From NCBI GenBank assembly GCA_026874595.1, contig CM049306.1, forward strand, positions 104,299,142 through 104,363,141: a stretch of 64,000 bases of DNA, in the 5' to 3' direction. Made by a program: the position numbers and the translations under genes. This document shows positions 1 through 11,123 of the stretch, piece after piece. The stretch is from Sipunculus nudus. Its lineage: Eukaryota > Annelida > Sipuncula > Golfingiida > Sipunculidae. The notes under the pieces are model-generated. The model did not search any database and was not told the DNA's origin. It was given only the letters and a program-made list of their open reading frames with translations. Position 1 is the stretch's first letter. Each line of letters starts with the position of its first letter.

Positions 1-1
1 C

Positions 2-1058
2 CTGAACCTCCAAGCCATCATGCACTCTCGAAATTCCCTCTTATTTGACAACAGCACCCCCTGGCAAAAGACTGAGAAAGGGCCCAGCACGTTTGATGTA
101 ACGATGGGCAGTTACGACGGGCTGAAGTGTGTGAATTGGTCGGTTTATACGCCCTGAGCACCATATGAAAAGAGTTCCCTGATATTAACGTCGGTTTGTA
201 CAGAGACGATGGACTAGCAGCCCTGAAATCAGTATCAGGACCCAAAGCAGACAGGATCAGGAAAAAACTCACTGAAATCTTCTCCACCATGGACCTGAAA
301 ATCAAAGTGGAAACAAACCTGACATCAGTCAACTACCTAGATGTCTCACTGGACCTCCAATCTGGAAATTTCAGCCCGTACAGGAAGCCAAACGATCAAC
401 CAATGTTTATAAATACCAAATCAGACCACCCCCCAGCTATTATTCGGAACATCCCTGTGGCTGTCAACAAGCGCCTTTCAGAACTTTCTCAAGATGAAAA
501 CACCTTCAGAAAAGCTATAGCTGCATGAAGAACGTTAGATCAATAATACAAAGCCACAATACAAGATTACTGTCTGAAAGGCAACAAGGAGATCCCACAC
601 AACAAAGGCTATGCAACTGCTGTGACAAATCTGACTGCCCTCTCAATGGAAAGTGCCTAACCCTGTCCATTGTCTACCAAGCTGAAGTACACAGTAACGG
701 TACAGTTAACTCATACATTGGCATGACCGGAGGCCCCTTCAAACATAGGTATTACAACCACAAGAAATCATTCACGCACAGGACCCATTCAAATGAAACC
801 CAGCTTGCCAAACACATTTGGACCCTGGAAGACAAGCAACAAAGCTTCACTATCACCTGGTCTATAATTCAGCAGTCAAACACATTTATGACCTCTTCAC
901 GTCAGTGCAATCTGTTTTTGGCAGAGAAACTAGCAATCATAAGCTCAAAACAAAAGAACCTTTTGAACAAACGTTCAGAAATTGTTCCACCTGCCACCAT
1001 GGTCCAAGGGCACCCAACCGTGCTAAAAAGAAATTATAAAAACCAATATCGCAACTAG
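2..1058 (+). pseudogene. Penelope-like retroelement remnant (RT plus GIY-YIG), broken
   Basis: Fragments of a reverse transcriptase-endonuclease polyprotein lie in three frame pieces. Positions 2-150 read as RT with a TFDVTMGSYDG stretch and lose frame near 136, apparently by a 1-base deletion; a stop follows at about 172. Positions 196-528 begin at the catalytic YRDDG box and run through the RT thumb. Positions 525-1058 carry a Cys cluster (CNCC..CPLNGKC) followed by YIGMTGGPFKHRYYNHKKSF, a GIY-YIG nuclease core. From family knowledge, RT followed by a Cys motif and a GIY-YIG nuclease is the layout of Penelope-like elements. The part normally joining RT thumb and nuclease appears missing at about 528, inferred as an internal deletion. 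The Penelope assignment is more certain than any clade within it. No function is expected from this copy. Confidence 0.72.
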
Positions 1059-1291
1059 TTGAATTTCAGTCACCTGACAGACCGACGAGGAGAAACCGAC
1101 GGTCTTGATCCAGATTCATCACATACCTTAACATATCATGCTCTGTTTCAAAACATAGAGGGCTGTGTGACCACGGAGGAAAGACTGCATACCCGCAGAT
1201 CATTTCTACTTATATAAATATTCTTTCTATATATGTTAAAAATATATGAAATGTATTGTACAAATAATTTGCATCCTTGCCTATTTTCCAG

Positions 1292-1447
1292 CTGAATGTT
1301 GATGTACTGTATGCAGTGTCCAGTAACTGTGATAACCTGGAGGTGCTTGATGTGTCAGGGCTTCTGTGTGTGGATGATCATCTCCTGTTCGCTCTAGCAG
1401 AAAAATGCCATAAACTGAGCACCATACACTTAAAGGGCTGCAGAGAG
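1292..1447 (+). CDS. LRR gene exon a
   Basis: 52 codons from LNVDVLYAVSSNCDNLE to HLKGCRE. The acceptor is TTTTCCAG at 1284-1291 and the donor GTAAGT at 1448. The 3' end of this exon and its donor are copied twice more downstream in a 54-bp repeat, so alternative ends near 1501 or 1555 are possible. Confidence 0.78.
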
Positions 1448-3750
1448 GTAAGTCCATGTGTCAATAAACTAAACACCATACACTTAAAGGGCTGCAGAGA
1501 GATAAGTCCATGTTTTCATAAACTAAACACTAAACCCTTTAAAGGCTGCAGAGAGGTAAACTCGTTCTGGATTCTGTTAACTGATAGTTGGAAAATATCA
1601 CAATTTACGCTGGCCTCAGAAGTAAACACTTCCTCGGCAGTACCAGAACAAGATGTTGATTGTACATATTTAAGCAACAATAACATGCAGTCCAAAGGGG
1701 CACACAAGATCTTAAATGAAATCATATTATAGGAGCACCAGTGAATTCCCCTCCAGTATATAAAGCAGTGGACCATGCATTATGCTTATTCTTGCATATT
1801 GATGTATTACAATAATAAATCATCACCAGTGATCAAGACTCCTGATTACACTTGTTAGGTATAGCAGGAGAGAGCCTAACTCTCAAAATATCTAAAATTA
1901 GCCTAAATATTGAAACTTCATATAGTTTTACCCATGTCTCTCCTTCTGTCATTCTGCCCTTCTGTCCTTCCAAAATCTAATAGTACAGACTTTTTTTGCA
2001 ATGCCTGCAGAGATTGGCTTGAAAATTTGTGTGTGGATAGATGATGACCAGTTACAGATCATATTTCTGTTTCATCCCAGCTGACCTACTCTTAACAGAA
2101 TGACATCTCCTGAACAAAGAAAATTTCATGATAAATGCACTTGTACAGACATTTTTTGCGAAGCTGATCTGATTTTTGGTGTCTGGATAGTTGATGACCA
2201 GTTATAGATCAAGTTAGCGTTTCGTCCCAGCTGACCTACTTTTGATGGTATGACAGCTCCTGACATAGAAATTTTCAGAAGATTTTATGATACATGCACT
2301 TGTACAGATTTTTTTTGCAATGCCTGCAGATCTTGACCTGACTTTCAGTGTGTGGTTGGATGATGACTAGTTACAGATCAAGTTCATTTTTCATCCCGGC
2401 TGACCTATTTTTGATGGTATGACTGCTCCTGAACTTAGAAAATTTCATGAAAATTAGAAAATGACACATGACACTCCTTATTCAAAAGACAATTTCATTA
2501 GGTTATTCATTTCTGCAGTTATTTCTTTTTATTATGCCTGCACACATTGAACTGATCTTTAGTGTGTACTTTTAGAAAGATCAATTACAGGTCCAGTTTG
2601 CATTTCTTTCTGCTTAGTAAGAATATTTAATGGATTTTCTTATCATCATCATCATTGATCTTGATTTACTGTACATTTTTATATCATAAAGAGACAATGA
2701 TAAAATTCTTGTACCATCAGCATTGCCACATTTATGCTCCACCACTTTAAATAACATTTCTAATTTGCTCCTCGCAGGGTCATTCGTATCATTCTGACAC
2801 ATCGAGTTTGTTTATGCAATCAGTTAAACGAGTGTATTTTACTGTTTTATAAATTATATCTCAGGTTACAGACCTAGGCCTGGCAGAACTGGCCAGACTC
2901 TGTCCTCTGAAGTACCTAGTCCTCTCTGGGATCCACAACCTCACAGACAAGAGTATATTTGCTCTTGCTAACAGCTGTCCTTACCTGGAGGAGATCTTCC
3001 TGAATGGTTGTGCCATGGTGTCTCCTGCCGCCGTCAGGTATTTACTGGTTAGTATGGTTTACTGTTTCTTTTACAGAAGAGTTTAGGCAGCTGAAAGTAT
3101 TGGCTGCACGGGCTATGTTAATATTCACAGTGGGCATTGTTCAGATATATCAGATATATTCTGACAGTGCTGAAACTTACAAAGAACATTTTTTAACTCA
3201 CACAAAGCTGTTCAGTGGAAGGGATGCCTCATGATATCATGTAAATGGACCTTGAAATGCAAGGTACAACCAATCCAGTAGGACTGTTTTCCCTAGGGAG
3301 GCAGCATGCATTCTACAGAGTGATATTTAGTCTTTGTTTTGTGTGTGTGTCTCCCCTTAGGAGTGTATTCAGTAGGAATTTTGTTTGTTGGAGAATTATT
3401 CCATGCTGTTACCTGCAGCATTCCTTTGGTTGTTCCAGTGACCAATTGTGTTACTTTAACATCAGCAGATGTCATAAAGTTAAATTGATGGACCAAACTA
3501 GTTTTCAAAATCAAATGATCATGTCAGGGAGGTGTTTCATCAGAATGTTTTACTACCAATTGTCTTGCTTGTTTAAATGATTTTACATTTCTTTTTTCAT
3601 TATTTGTCATATTCTGTGTCTTTTCAGGACTGCTGCTTGTCCAGGCTTTACCTACAACATAAGGTGCCAAATGCTGATCCAAACCAGCTGATGGCAAAGA
3701 ATCTGGACACAGGAGAATTCTGCAGAGCTGACTTGCTGTTCACATCTTGA
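1292..3750 (+). CDS. Leucine-rich-repeat protein, last three coding exons (5' partial)
   Basis: Spliced gene with exons 1292-1447, 2865-3047 and 3628-3750. All junctions are GT-AG and phase 0, giving 153 residues plus a stop at 3748. The peptide is a run of cysteine-containing leucine-rich repeats of the F-box/LRR (FBXL, AMN1-like) type: LEVLDVSGL, LSTIHLKGC, LKYLVLSGI.NLTDKSI and LEEIFLNGC.MVSPAAV, followed by a short non-repeat tail ending LLFTS. Such repeats form the substrate-binding horseshoe of SCF ubiquitin-ligase receptors, but no F-box is visible because upstream exons are absent or outside the window. Role in ubiquitination is therefore inference. A Penelope-like remnant lies just upstream, presumably in an intron. 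An AATAAA at 3985 fits a 3' end. I do not recognise the exact orthologue. Confidence 0.8.
1411..1561 (+). repeat. 54-bp tandem triplication spanning an exon-intron boundary
   Basis: Three units start at 1411, 1465 and 1519. Each carries TAAACT..CACCATACACTTAAAGGG..TGCAGAGAG followed by a donor-like hexamer: GTAAGT, ATAAGT and GTAAAC respectively. The unit length is 18 codons and the reading frame stays open through all three copies. Confidence 0.9.
1983..2480 (+). repeat. ~160-bp tandem repeat, three clear copies
   Basis: The units begin GTACAGA followed by a T run at 1983, 2143 and 2302 (periods 160 and 159). Each contains GATGACCAGTTACAGATCA and CCCAGCTGACCTACT with substitutions. A weaker fourth copy may run to about 2610. 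It lies in the intron between LRR exons a and b. Unit size resembles satellite cores of bivalve pearl-type elements; that link is inference. Confidence 0.85.
2865..3047 (+). CDS. LRR gene exon b
   Basis: 61 codons (VTDLGLAELARLCPLKYLV onward) holding two leucine-rich repeats. The acceptor is ATCTCAG at 2858-2864 and the donor GTTAGT at 3048. A competing donor GTATTT at 3038 would shift phase against the next exon, so 3047 is preferred. Confidence 0.78.
3628..3750 (+). CDS. LRR gene terminal exon
   Basis: 40 codons plus TGA (3748-3750), starting DCCLSRLYLQHKV after the acceptor CTTTTCAG. It completes the last LRR helix and adds a polar tail without recognisable motif. Confidence 0.78.
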   Translation, partial: DCCLSRLYLQHKVPNADPNQLMAKNLDTGEFCRADLLFTS

Positions 3751-3984
3751 GACCATTATCAGATAAGGGAGTCTGGACAGATACTTGTCATCAAAGCCTG
3801 AGGGACTTTGCTGCAATCCAGAACTTGCTTGATAATCATCAACTTCATCTTCAAAGATAAAAGAATATTGTAGATAGTTTAGAGTTTAATTATTATTAAA
3901 ACAAGTTCTTTTAGGGCATTCACAGAAATATCAGCTCCTAATTCTCATTCTGATGATAGACAGTTACCATTCTATTGATGAAGT

Positions 3985-3990
3985 AATAAA
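3985..3990 (+). terminator. Candidate polyadenylation signal of the LRR gene
   Basis: AATAAA 235 bases after the stop codon on the coding strand. It is the first canonical hexamer downstream; the cleavage site was not identified. Confidence 0.45.
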
Positions 3991-4169
3991 CACTTGGTAT
4001 GCCCCATACTTGATATGGTTGCAATAGGCACATCATCTTGACAGCCATAGTAATACTAGTGTACCTCTTTTGTAGAAGGTTCTAGCAGACCATACCAAAT
4101 AAGTCGTACATCAGACTGTAAAGGGAAGAAGATTTGGCCATAGGCTGAAATCTTCAGTTGTTGAAGAAG

Positions 4170-4323
4170 AAAGACAAAATGACCCTGGCCAAAGGAAAGA
4201 CAAAATGACCCTGGCCAAAGGAAAGACAAAATGACCTTGGCCAAAGGAAAGACAAAATGACCTTGGCCAGAGGAAAGACAAAATGACCCTGGCCAGAGGA
4301 AAGACAAAATGACCCTGGCCAAA
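4170..4323. repeat. 26-bp minisatellite, about six copies
   Basis: The unit AAAGACAAAATGACCCTGGC plus CAAAGG is repeated head to tail with C/T and A/G variants. Because 26 is not a multiple of three, two overlapping minus-strand frames stay open by chance; they are not genes. Confidence 0.95.
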
Positions 4324-6458
4324 TACTTGCTATATATTCAAACAGATTCATGGATTCTTGTCCTTTTTAGATAAATATTTCACTTTTTGCACACTTTGAA
4401 ATATTGGATAGCATAAGTAATTGTTGTTATTGGGCACTTGGTTTCTGTTGTCATCAGTCACATCACTCAACCAAATTATTTTGCAAAATTTACAGAAATG
4501 ATAGGAAGAGCCAAAAAGAATACCATTTCTTATTTTGGGTCAGAAAATGAATTCAATCAATACTCCAAAGATTTTCATATCCATTTTCTCATCTGCTGTC
4601 AGCCTTGTGCTATATATAGGGGGCTGTAATTTTGATATTTCAACAGTGATGGCAGCCTGGTGCTTCTTAAACCTAATGTTTAAGTGCACTTATTTAAGGA
4701 TTTTTCAGAATTTCTAGATTTTAGATATTGTAGAATTTTAAACAAATTCTCTTGATCAATGGTGACCGTGAGGAGGACAGCATTCACCACAGAGCCTCAG
4801 CCATTCTGAAACCAACTTTTAGTGGAGTCAGCAGGGTTATTGTGGTGCTTTATAGAATTTGCCCTTCTTAGGCAAACAGTCAATCCTGGGTTAAGACTGT
4901 TTTATGGATATTTGTCTTCTGAAATTTCACATATTAATTGTAATGGCTTAGAATATATGGCACTGCATGATTACTTTAACAGTTGTGGCAAAGCTGTGTT
5001 AGAAAGCCAAAATACTGATTAGAGTTTATTGCTTTTCAACTTTCAACAGAGTTTTATTATAAAATGTAGACATAATTATTCAACACAGGCTTCTGAATGT
5101 TGACTGAACTTTTCCACTTGTGCAGGATTGGTGCTGTGACCTGCACAAAGTTTGTGCAAAGGAAAAAACATGTCTGAACCCTATGGTATTTACCTGCAGG
5201 TCCTGCATCACATCATGCATAAGGTGAACGGCAGAAATCCAACGATGCTTGCGGATGTTCCACACAAGGGTCCTGTGTGATCATGAACTGGTTAAATTTT
5301 GCCTGTTGTAAAAACCCTTATACTATTGGTAAGAAATGTTGATAAACATAGACTTAAACTGTGATGAAAAATAACAGTGATGATATGTAAGTGGATCCAA
5401 TGGCGATGATAGGAATAGGAGTCAGGGATAAAGATCTGTAGGAGGTTAATGTAAAGATATGCAAAATTTGACAAAATGCATGGTTATGAAGAGAGAATGA
5501 TGAAAAGGGAGATGTTATGTAAAGGAAATGGGGGAGGCAGAACAGCCTAAACATATGACATAGATCAGAAATATGCTGGAAATGGTATTCTTCACAGAAT
5601 TGATCTTGGTGTATGAAGGTAAGATCATTCTTCTGTGGTATGTACCGGGTAAAAACTACAATGATTCTGTACAATATCATAGATAATGTTGTGGTAGTAT
5701 TGCTGTTTTGTCCTTAAAAACAGTGTGGTTTTGTATTTATCAGATCATATATGGTTTTCAGTTATCATCAAGAAATAATTAAGGATGAATTGTTAAATAT
5801 CAATCAGTATCAGTCCTTGAAATCTACATTAGCATGGTATTGGATTGTTTTTTAAAAGGTCACATATCTGAGAAATCTACAAAATTAAAACCAAAACCGA
5901 TGCAGTATCTACAGTATAATGTCATCACTGTGGAATACAATGGGTTAGTGAGACTGTGAACTACAGTGTGTGCTTGGAAATGTAGTGATAGAATGATATT
6001 GAGTCATAAATTAAATGTCCATGAAAACCACACAATTTAAAACCAAAAAAAGGAGATTGATAGTTTTATGACACTGTGACTTAAGTATTATATTGGAAAG
6101 GCAGTGACATCTTTTTTAGCAAAGACATGTATTGCAATGGCAATAATACTGTTGAACAGAGTGACCGAGACTTGACATAAACTTGTAGCAGTTGATGTAA
6201 CTGAATAAGCTAAACTGCAAAAAATGCACAAAAAATGTAGACAAAATGTAGGAAGTATGATAAATGATACAGTCACTGTGGAATATAATGGCTGATTTGT
6301 GAGATCAAATGATATTGTAGAATTTGATTATTGTAGTGTGCAGTGTAATAATACAAGTTACCAGTCTTGAAACAGGTACATGTATATTGAAATTAGATGT
6401 GTAGATATGAGGATGCATTTTTATTTTGTGGTTGTTTACATTTTATTTTTAAATATAT

Positions 6459-6512
<54 letters not shown>

Positions 6513-7392
6513 TACCACCTGTTTAGTTACATTATTTTATTTTTATGAATATATCACTATGTATACAGACTGCATGTACTGTAGCCTTGTGCATTAGTTT
6601 AGGGAACGATTTTAGTCAACAGAACAAGGCAACATTCTCAATGCAATACTGATCACCCACTCTAGATCAGTTCAACAGAGAAAGCAGCAAAATTTGTCAT
6701 TTTAATAAAATTATTATAAAATTTAAAGAGTTTTTTTATGAAATGTTAGAGCTGACTATTAGGAGGACATATTTTATTATTTATCAGCCTGGACCCAGTG
6801 ATTTATAATATATATTAATTTTATAGATGGGGAAAAGGAGAACATGTTTGTATGATTTATAAACATGCACTTATTGATTTAAATATTGATTTTTTTTATA
6901 TATCAGTAAAATATATTTTAAAAAAACATGTCCAGCAGCAGTATCACCTTTGTTCAGCATTATAGAAAATCCACATTGTCTGAATATAAACAAACAAAAT
7001 TGTATATGGTCAATCTGCCCTAAAAAAAATTGATAATCCTCTTAATCTTTGAATGATGCTCAAATATAATCTAAAACTTGTTTATTCAGCTTTGCTAATA
7101 TTTGCCATTTTTAGATAAGTTCTATATCAATTCACAATCTCAGACATCAATTTTGAATAATCAAACAGGGTTTTCTTAGAGTTTTTGATAATATTACTCC
7201 TAATGCATTGTTTAACATAGTCAGTATATCAAGCCATTCTGTTAAATAATGTGTCTGGCTGATGAGTTGACATTTGAAAGAGTGGGTCATTAAGTCAGAT
7301 CTGGGAGCTTTTAATGCAACTTGGAATCCCAGCACAAAACTATATATCCAATACATTAATTTTCTTGGTATGACCCATTACAAAAGAAAGTA
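4324..7392. other. AT-rich intergenic stretch, no gene seen
   Basis: No supported open frame or RNA gene. Scattered short similarities such as CACTGTGGAATA at about 5930 and 6270 suggest an eroded repeat. The (AT)n tract at 6463 is the only clear feature. Confidence 0.6.
6463..6508. repeat. (AT)n microsatellite
   Basis: Uninterrupted AT dinucleotide run of about 23 units. Confidence 0.97.
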
Positions 7393-7688
7393 GGTTATTA
7401 TAAGGAACTGGCTAAACAGCCAGCAGGGTGCCGGCAGTTTAGTCCACAGGTTAAACAGCCAGCGGGGAAAAATTACCTTGCTGGCAGTCTCATTGTCATT
7501 GTCAAAATAATAATTGAAAGAACAGAGTATCACACTTAAACTCTAAAATAGAGCATGCATTCATTTGCTTGCAGTTCAGCCCCATGGGCTGAACTGCCGG
7601 TAAGGTCCATTTTCTCTGCTGGCTGTTTAGCCTGTGGAGTAAACTGCTGGCACTCTGCCGGCTTTTTAGCCACATCCTAATTATAACC
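7393..7688. mobile_element. Foldback MITE with ~97-bp inverted arms
   Basis: The left arm (7393-7489) is an imperfect reverse complement of the right arm (7591-7688). Both carry GGTTAT at the outer end and two CTAAACAGCC-like blocks (CTAAACAGCCAGC, TTAAACAGCCAGC). About 100 bp of unrelated sequence lies between the arms, with a CCCCATGGGCT palindrome at its right edge. There is no coding capacity. No clear target duplication is seen (TA left, AT right), so the superfamily is unassigned. Confidence 0.82.
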
Positions 7689-8023
7689 ATATTTGATACA
7701 AGGCTATTTTACTTCGGGCCTCAGAACTATCTCACAAGTTGTTTTAACATTCAGTTTTTTTTTTTCTTGATATCACCCAAACCAATGCTCTTGGACCACT
7801 TGACTTGCATATGCTGAAAGCTGAAAATATTCTCTGAAAAATGGTATACAAACTTGTTATAAAAACTAAAAACTGGGTTTTCCCATAACTGGTTTCTTTT
7901 TAGCGAACCAGTGAGCTAAATATGTGATGGTTTGGCATTGTCCGAAGATACTAAAATTACGATATTAGAAACAGCTGGAGCTATCATCACCAAATTTTTT
8001 GCAAATGTTGGTCACATGGGTCA

Positions 8024-10648
8024 TTTTTAGCTCAGCTGACTATAAGTCATCTGAGCTATAATCGTGGTCCATTGTCCGTCGTCCGTCCGTCTGTCCGTCC
8101 GTCCGTCCGTCCGTAGATGTGGCACGTTTTGAAACCGTAAGACCTAGGAATCCAAAATTCAGCATAATGTTAGATGTCCCCAAGATCTCCTACCAAGCCG
8201 AAAACTAGGTCTTTGCAACTTCGTTCCTTTGAGAAATTAAGGAAAAACCTCAATTTTTTATTAAAAACCTATTTTCACACTTTAGGACTGCCTAATATCA
8301 AAACCACTCATCTGTTTTTCCTCATATTTACCATAAATATTCCTCTATATAGTTCCTATGGACATGCCAGAAATTATGTCTGTATTGTATAATTTAAAAA
8401 AGTTATGGGCCCAAACATAATGCATTTTGAAAAAGATAAGGAAAGATATTTGATCACTTAACACAAAAAATGTTAAAGCTGTGGACCTTTTTTCCAGTAA
8501 TATAACTTTAATTAATCAAAATTAAATTGTATACCCAAAATTAGATGAAAATCTTTTAAATTTTTTAAAATATTAATAAAAATAAAAAATTGGTACCTTA
8601 AATTTTGCCCAACTTTGACCATGGCACGTTTTTTTCCTGTAAGTACTGTGGATTTAATTTTCACATCATGTTTTTGTCAGCATTTCAACTGTTAACACCA
8701 AAAATTTGAAACCAATTGATCAAAAACTGTAGATTTTACTCAAGTTTTCAAGCACCTTGTAACATATTGTTTACATCAAGCTAGTGTTATGCAGTTTGCA
8801 AAAGCTCAGCTCCCCAGCTTCAGCTCTAAGTTCCTTAAATTCAGCATACAGTTAGATGTCTCCAAAATCCCCTACCATGCCAAGAATTTGGTCACTAGGA
8901 CTTAATACCTTCGAGATATTAATGAAAAACTTCATTTTCCCATTAAAAACCCATTGTTACACTTCAAGACTGCCTAATTTCAAAACCACTGATCTGACTT
9001 TAATCATAAACAATATACATATTTTTCATTCTCAATGCACATCCCAGAATGATGTCAGTATTGCGTAATTGTTTTAAGTTATGGGCCCAAACATAATGCA
9101 CTTTGTAAAAAATCAAGAAATATATTTACTCCCTTAACAAGGGCATTGCTAGAGATTTTTTTGTCAGGGATGTAACATTATTTAATCAAGATTCAGTTGA
9201 ATACCCAAAATTAGTTCTGAATTTTTCAAATTTTATAAGTTATTAGTATAAATATAAAATTAGTACCTTAAATTTTGCCCAACTGTGACCATGGCACGTT
9301 TGTTTCCCGTGAGCACTGTTGATATAATTTTCATATGATGCACACATAAGGATTTCAGCTTTTTAGTTTAGAAAGATGACAGAAATTGGCCAAAAATTGT
9401 AGCTTTTATTAATGTTTTTTATGAGACCCTGTCAGACTTTGGCTCTCTCCAGCCCCTCTTGAGTCACCTGTATGTTTACCTTGTTGACCTTTCATCAAAT
9501 TATGCACGCTTGAGGCGAGGCATACAGGAATCCAGGCAGCTTATGGCCAGCCACAGTTGATCCAGGTGTCCAACCCAACTCATCTAGTAGTTTTAACCAA
9601 CAACATAACAATAAACAACAAATTAATAAATTTTTATTGGTTTTTAATAACAAATTAAAGAAAAATAGAAAAGGAATTTGTTAGTTTATAATAACAGGAA
9701 ATTAACTTGCAGTTACTGATGATATAAGAATCTTGTATCGATGGGTAGAATGTCACATATTCCAAATAACACCATGCAGTCACCTATGGCATTTTTCAGT
9801 TCAATTTTAATGATAAAGAAGTAAATCATATTATTCATTACTAATCATTAGGGATCATATGAAGGAAATTAATGATAGACAAAGATGCAGTTGATAATAT
9901 TAATCTAGATTCCTACTGTGTCTAGTGTGTACATTGATGTGAAATTAGTCCAAAATGAATTTTTTACAGTTATTTTTTAACATAAATAAAAGCCATAAAA
10001 CCAGGTACTTATGATCATTATTTAAATGTGTGAATTTTGTATATTCTGGATTCTCAACATCATTGTTTGGTGAAAATTGAATAAATACCAGACATGGTGC
10101 GAATACTTTGTAATTGTATTTAAATAAGAATATGATTATGTACTCCATTATAAAATTTCTTGCATAAAGAATGGGAATTCAGGTAAAAATGAAAGTATAT
10201 GAATACTCGTGCAAATACTTTCAAAATGTTTTCATGAATGCATTCATGAATATATTCTTTAATATTATTTTAATAATCATATCAGTTATATTTCATTTTA
10301 AAAAATCATATGATTCTCTTATTATTTTTAATAAAAATTATATTTGGGACAATATTTGTATTTTTTTTAATAAATAGTTAAACTCTTATATTATATGTTC
10401 TGCTTATAAGTTATATGGCCAAGTCAAAATCTGTGTGACAATAGTACTCCAATTGTTAATAAAATAAATTAAATCAATCCTCTTCCCTGTCTCCAAAGGT
10501 ACTATCAAAATCATACATAAGCTAAACAACAACAACTCATAATACAGCTTATATTTATTACCACACAAAACCAGCATGTGCCTCATTTCTAAATAATATT
10601 TTTTATCATATATAACAGCTGAGCGTCGTGACCCATAGGTCCCTTGTT
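8024..10648. mobile_element. 2.6-kb repeat with hairpin end, copy A
   Basis: It starts TTTTTAGCTCAGCTGAC with a hairpin (AGCTCAGCTGAC/GTCATCTGAGCT), followed by a GTCCGTCC run. It ends CATAGGTCCCTTGTT. It is nearly colinear with copy B at 40827-43499. The interior holds two diverged ~690-bp direct units, starting near 8150 and 8836. There is no transposase, and short frames inside are not conserved genes. The ends are not inverted copies of each other and no target duplication is evident, so the class is unknown; a non-autonomous Helitron-like or rolling-circle element is one possibility. Confidence 0.85.
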
Positions 10649-11123
10649 TAAATTGAGGTATTGGTGGTCCCACCAGCATTGACTTTTTCTGTACAGGAGT
10701 AATCGGTCATCAGTACATTAAACCATAATTTCTCAGGAATAGCAGGAGCTAGCATCCCCAAATTTTATGCATCAATCTGTTATATCTCAAATATTAAAGG
10801 ATTTAGCGTTTTGTGGGGCCACCTGCATTTACTTACATTTTACAGGTAAAAAGCTAAAAAACCTTAGACAATCTTCTCTGAAATCATTCACCCAAATGGT
10901 TCAATATTTCACAGAAATGATCCCAGCTCTCTCACCTTTGTTCAAATGGTTTTGGTTTGATGAATTTTTGCCTAGTTACAGGAATTTGAAATTAGTCATT
11001 AACATAACAATCTCAGAAACAATAGGAGCTAGGTTCATTAAATTTGGTGCAAATGTTGGTAACGTGACTCATATTTGAAATTGCAGTTTTTGTGGCACCA
11101 CTTACAAGGCTACATCAACCTGT
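10649..11123. repeat. Diverged older repeat between two hairpin-ended elements
   Basis: The stretch around 11010-11075 (AGGAGCTAG..TTTGGTGCAAATGTTGGTAACGTGACTCAT) resembles 7970-8023 and, more weakly, 10740-10780. Copy A therefore appears inserted into, or next to, an older tandem repeat. No gene seen. Confidence 0.5.

Noticed and set aside
1277-1732. A 151-codon stand-alone gene
   Set aside because: The supported part is the LRR exon 1292-1447; the remainder is the 54-bp repeat and intron read-through.
4056-4351. Minus-strand frames with repeated FCLSSGQGHFV-type peptide
   Set aside because: Product of the 26-bp minisatellite read in different frames; not a repeat protein gene.
8024-8130. 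GTCCGTCC run considered as a CRISPR-like or telomeric array
   Set aside because: Simple 4-bp repeat attached to the hairpin terminus of a dispersed element; no spacers and not a telomere motif.
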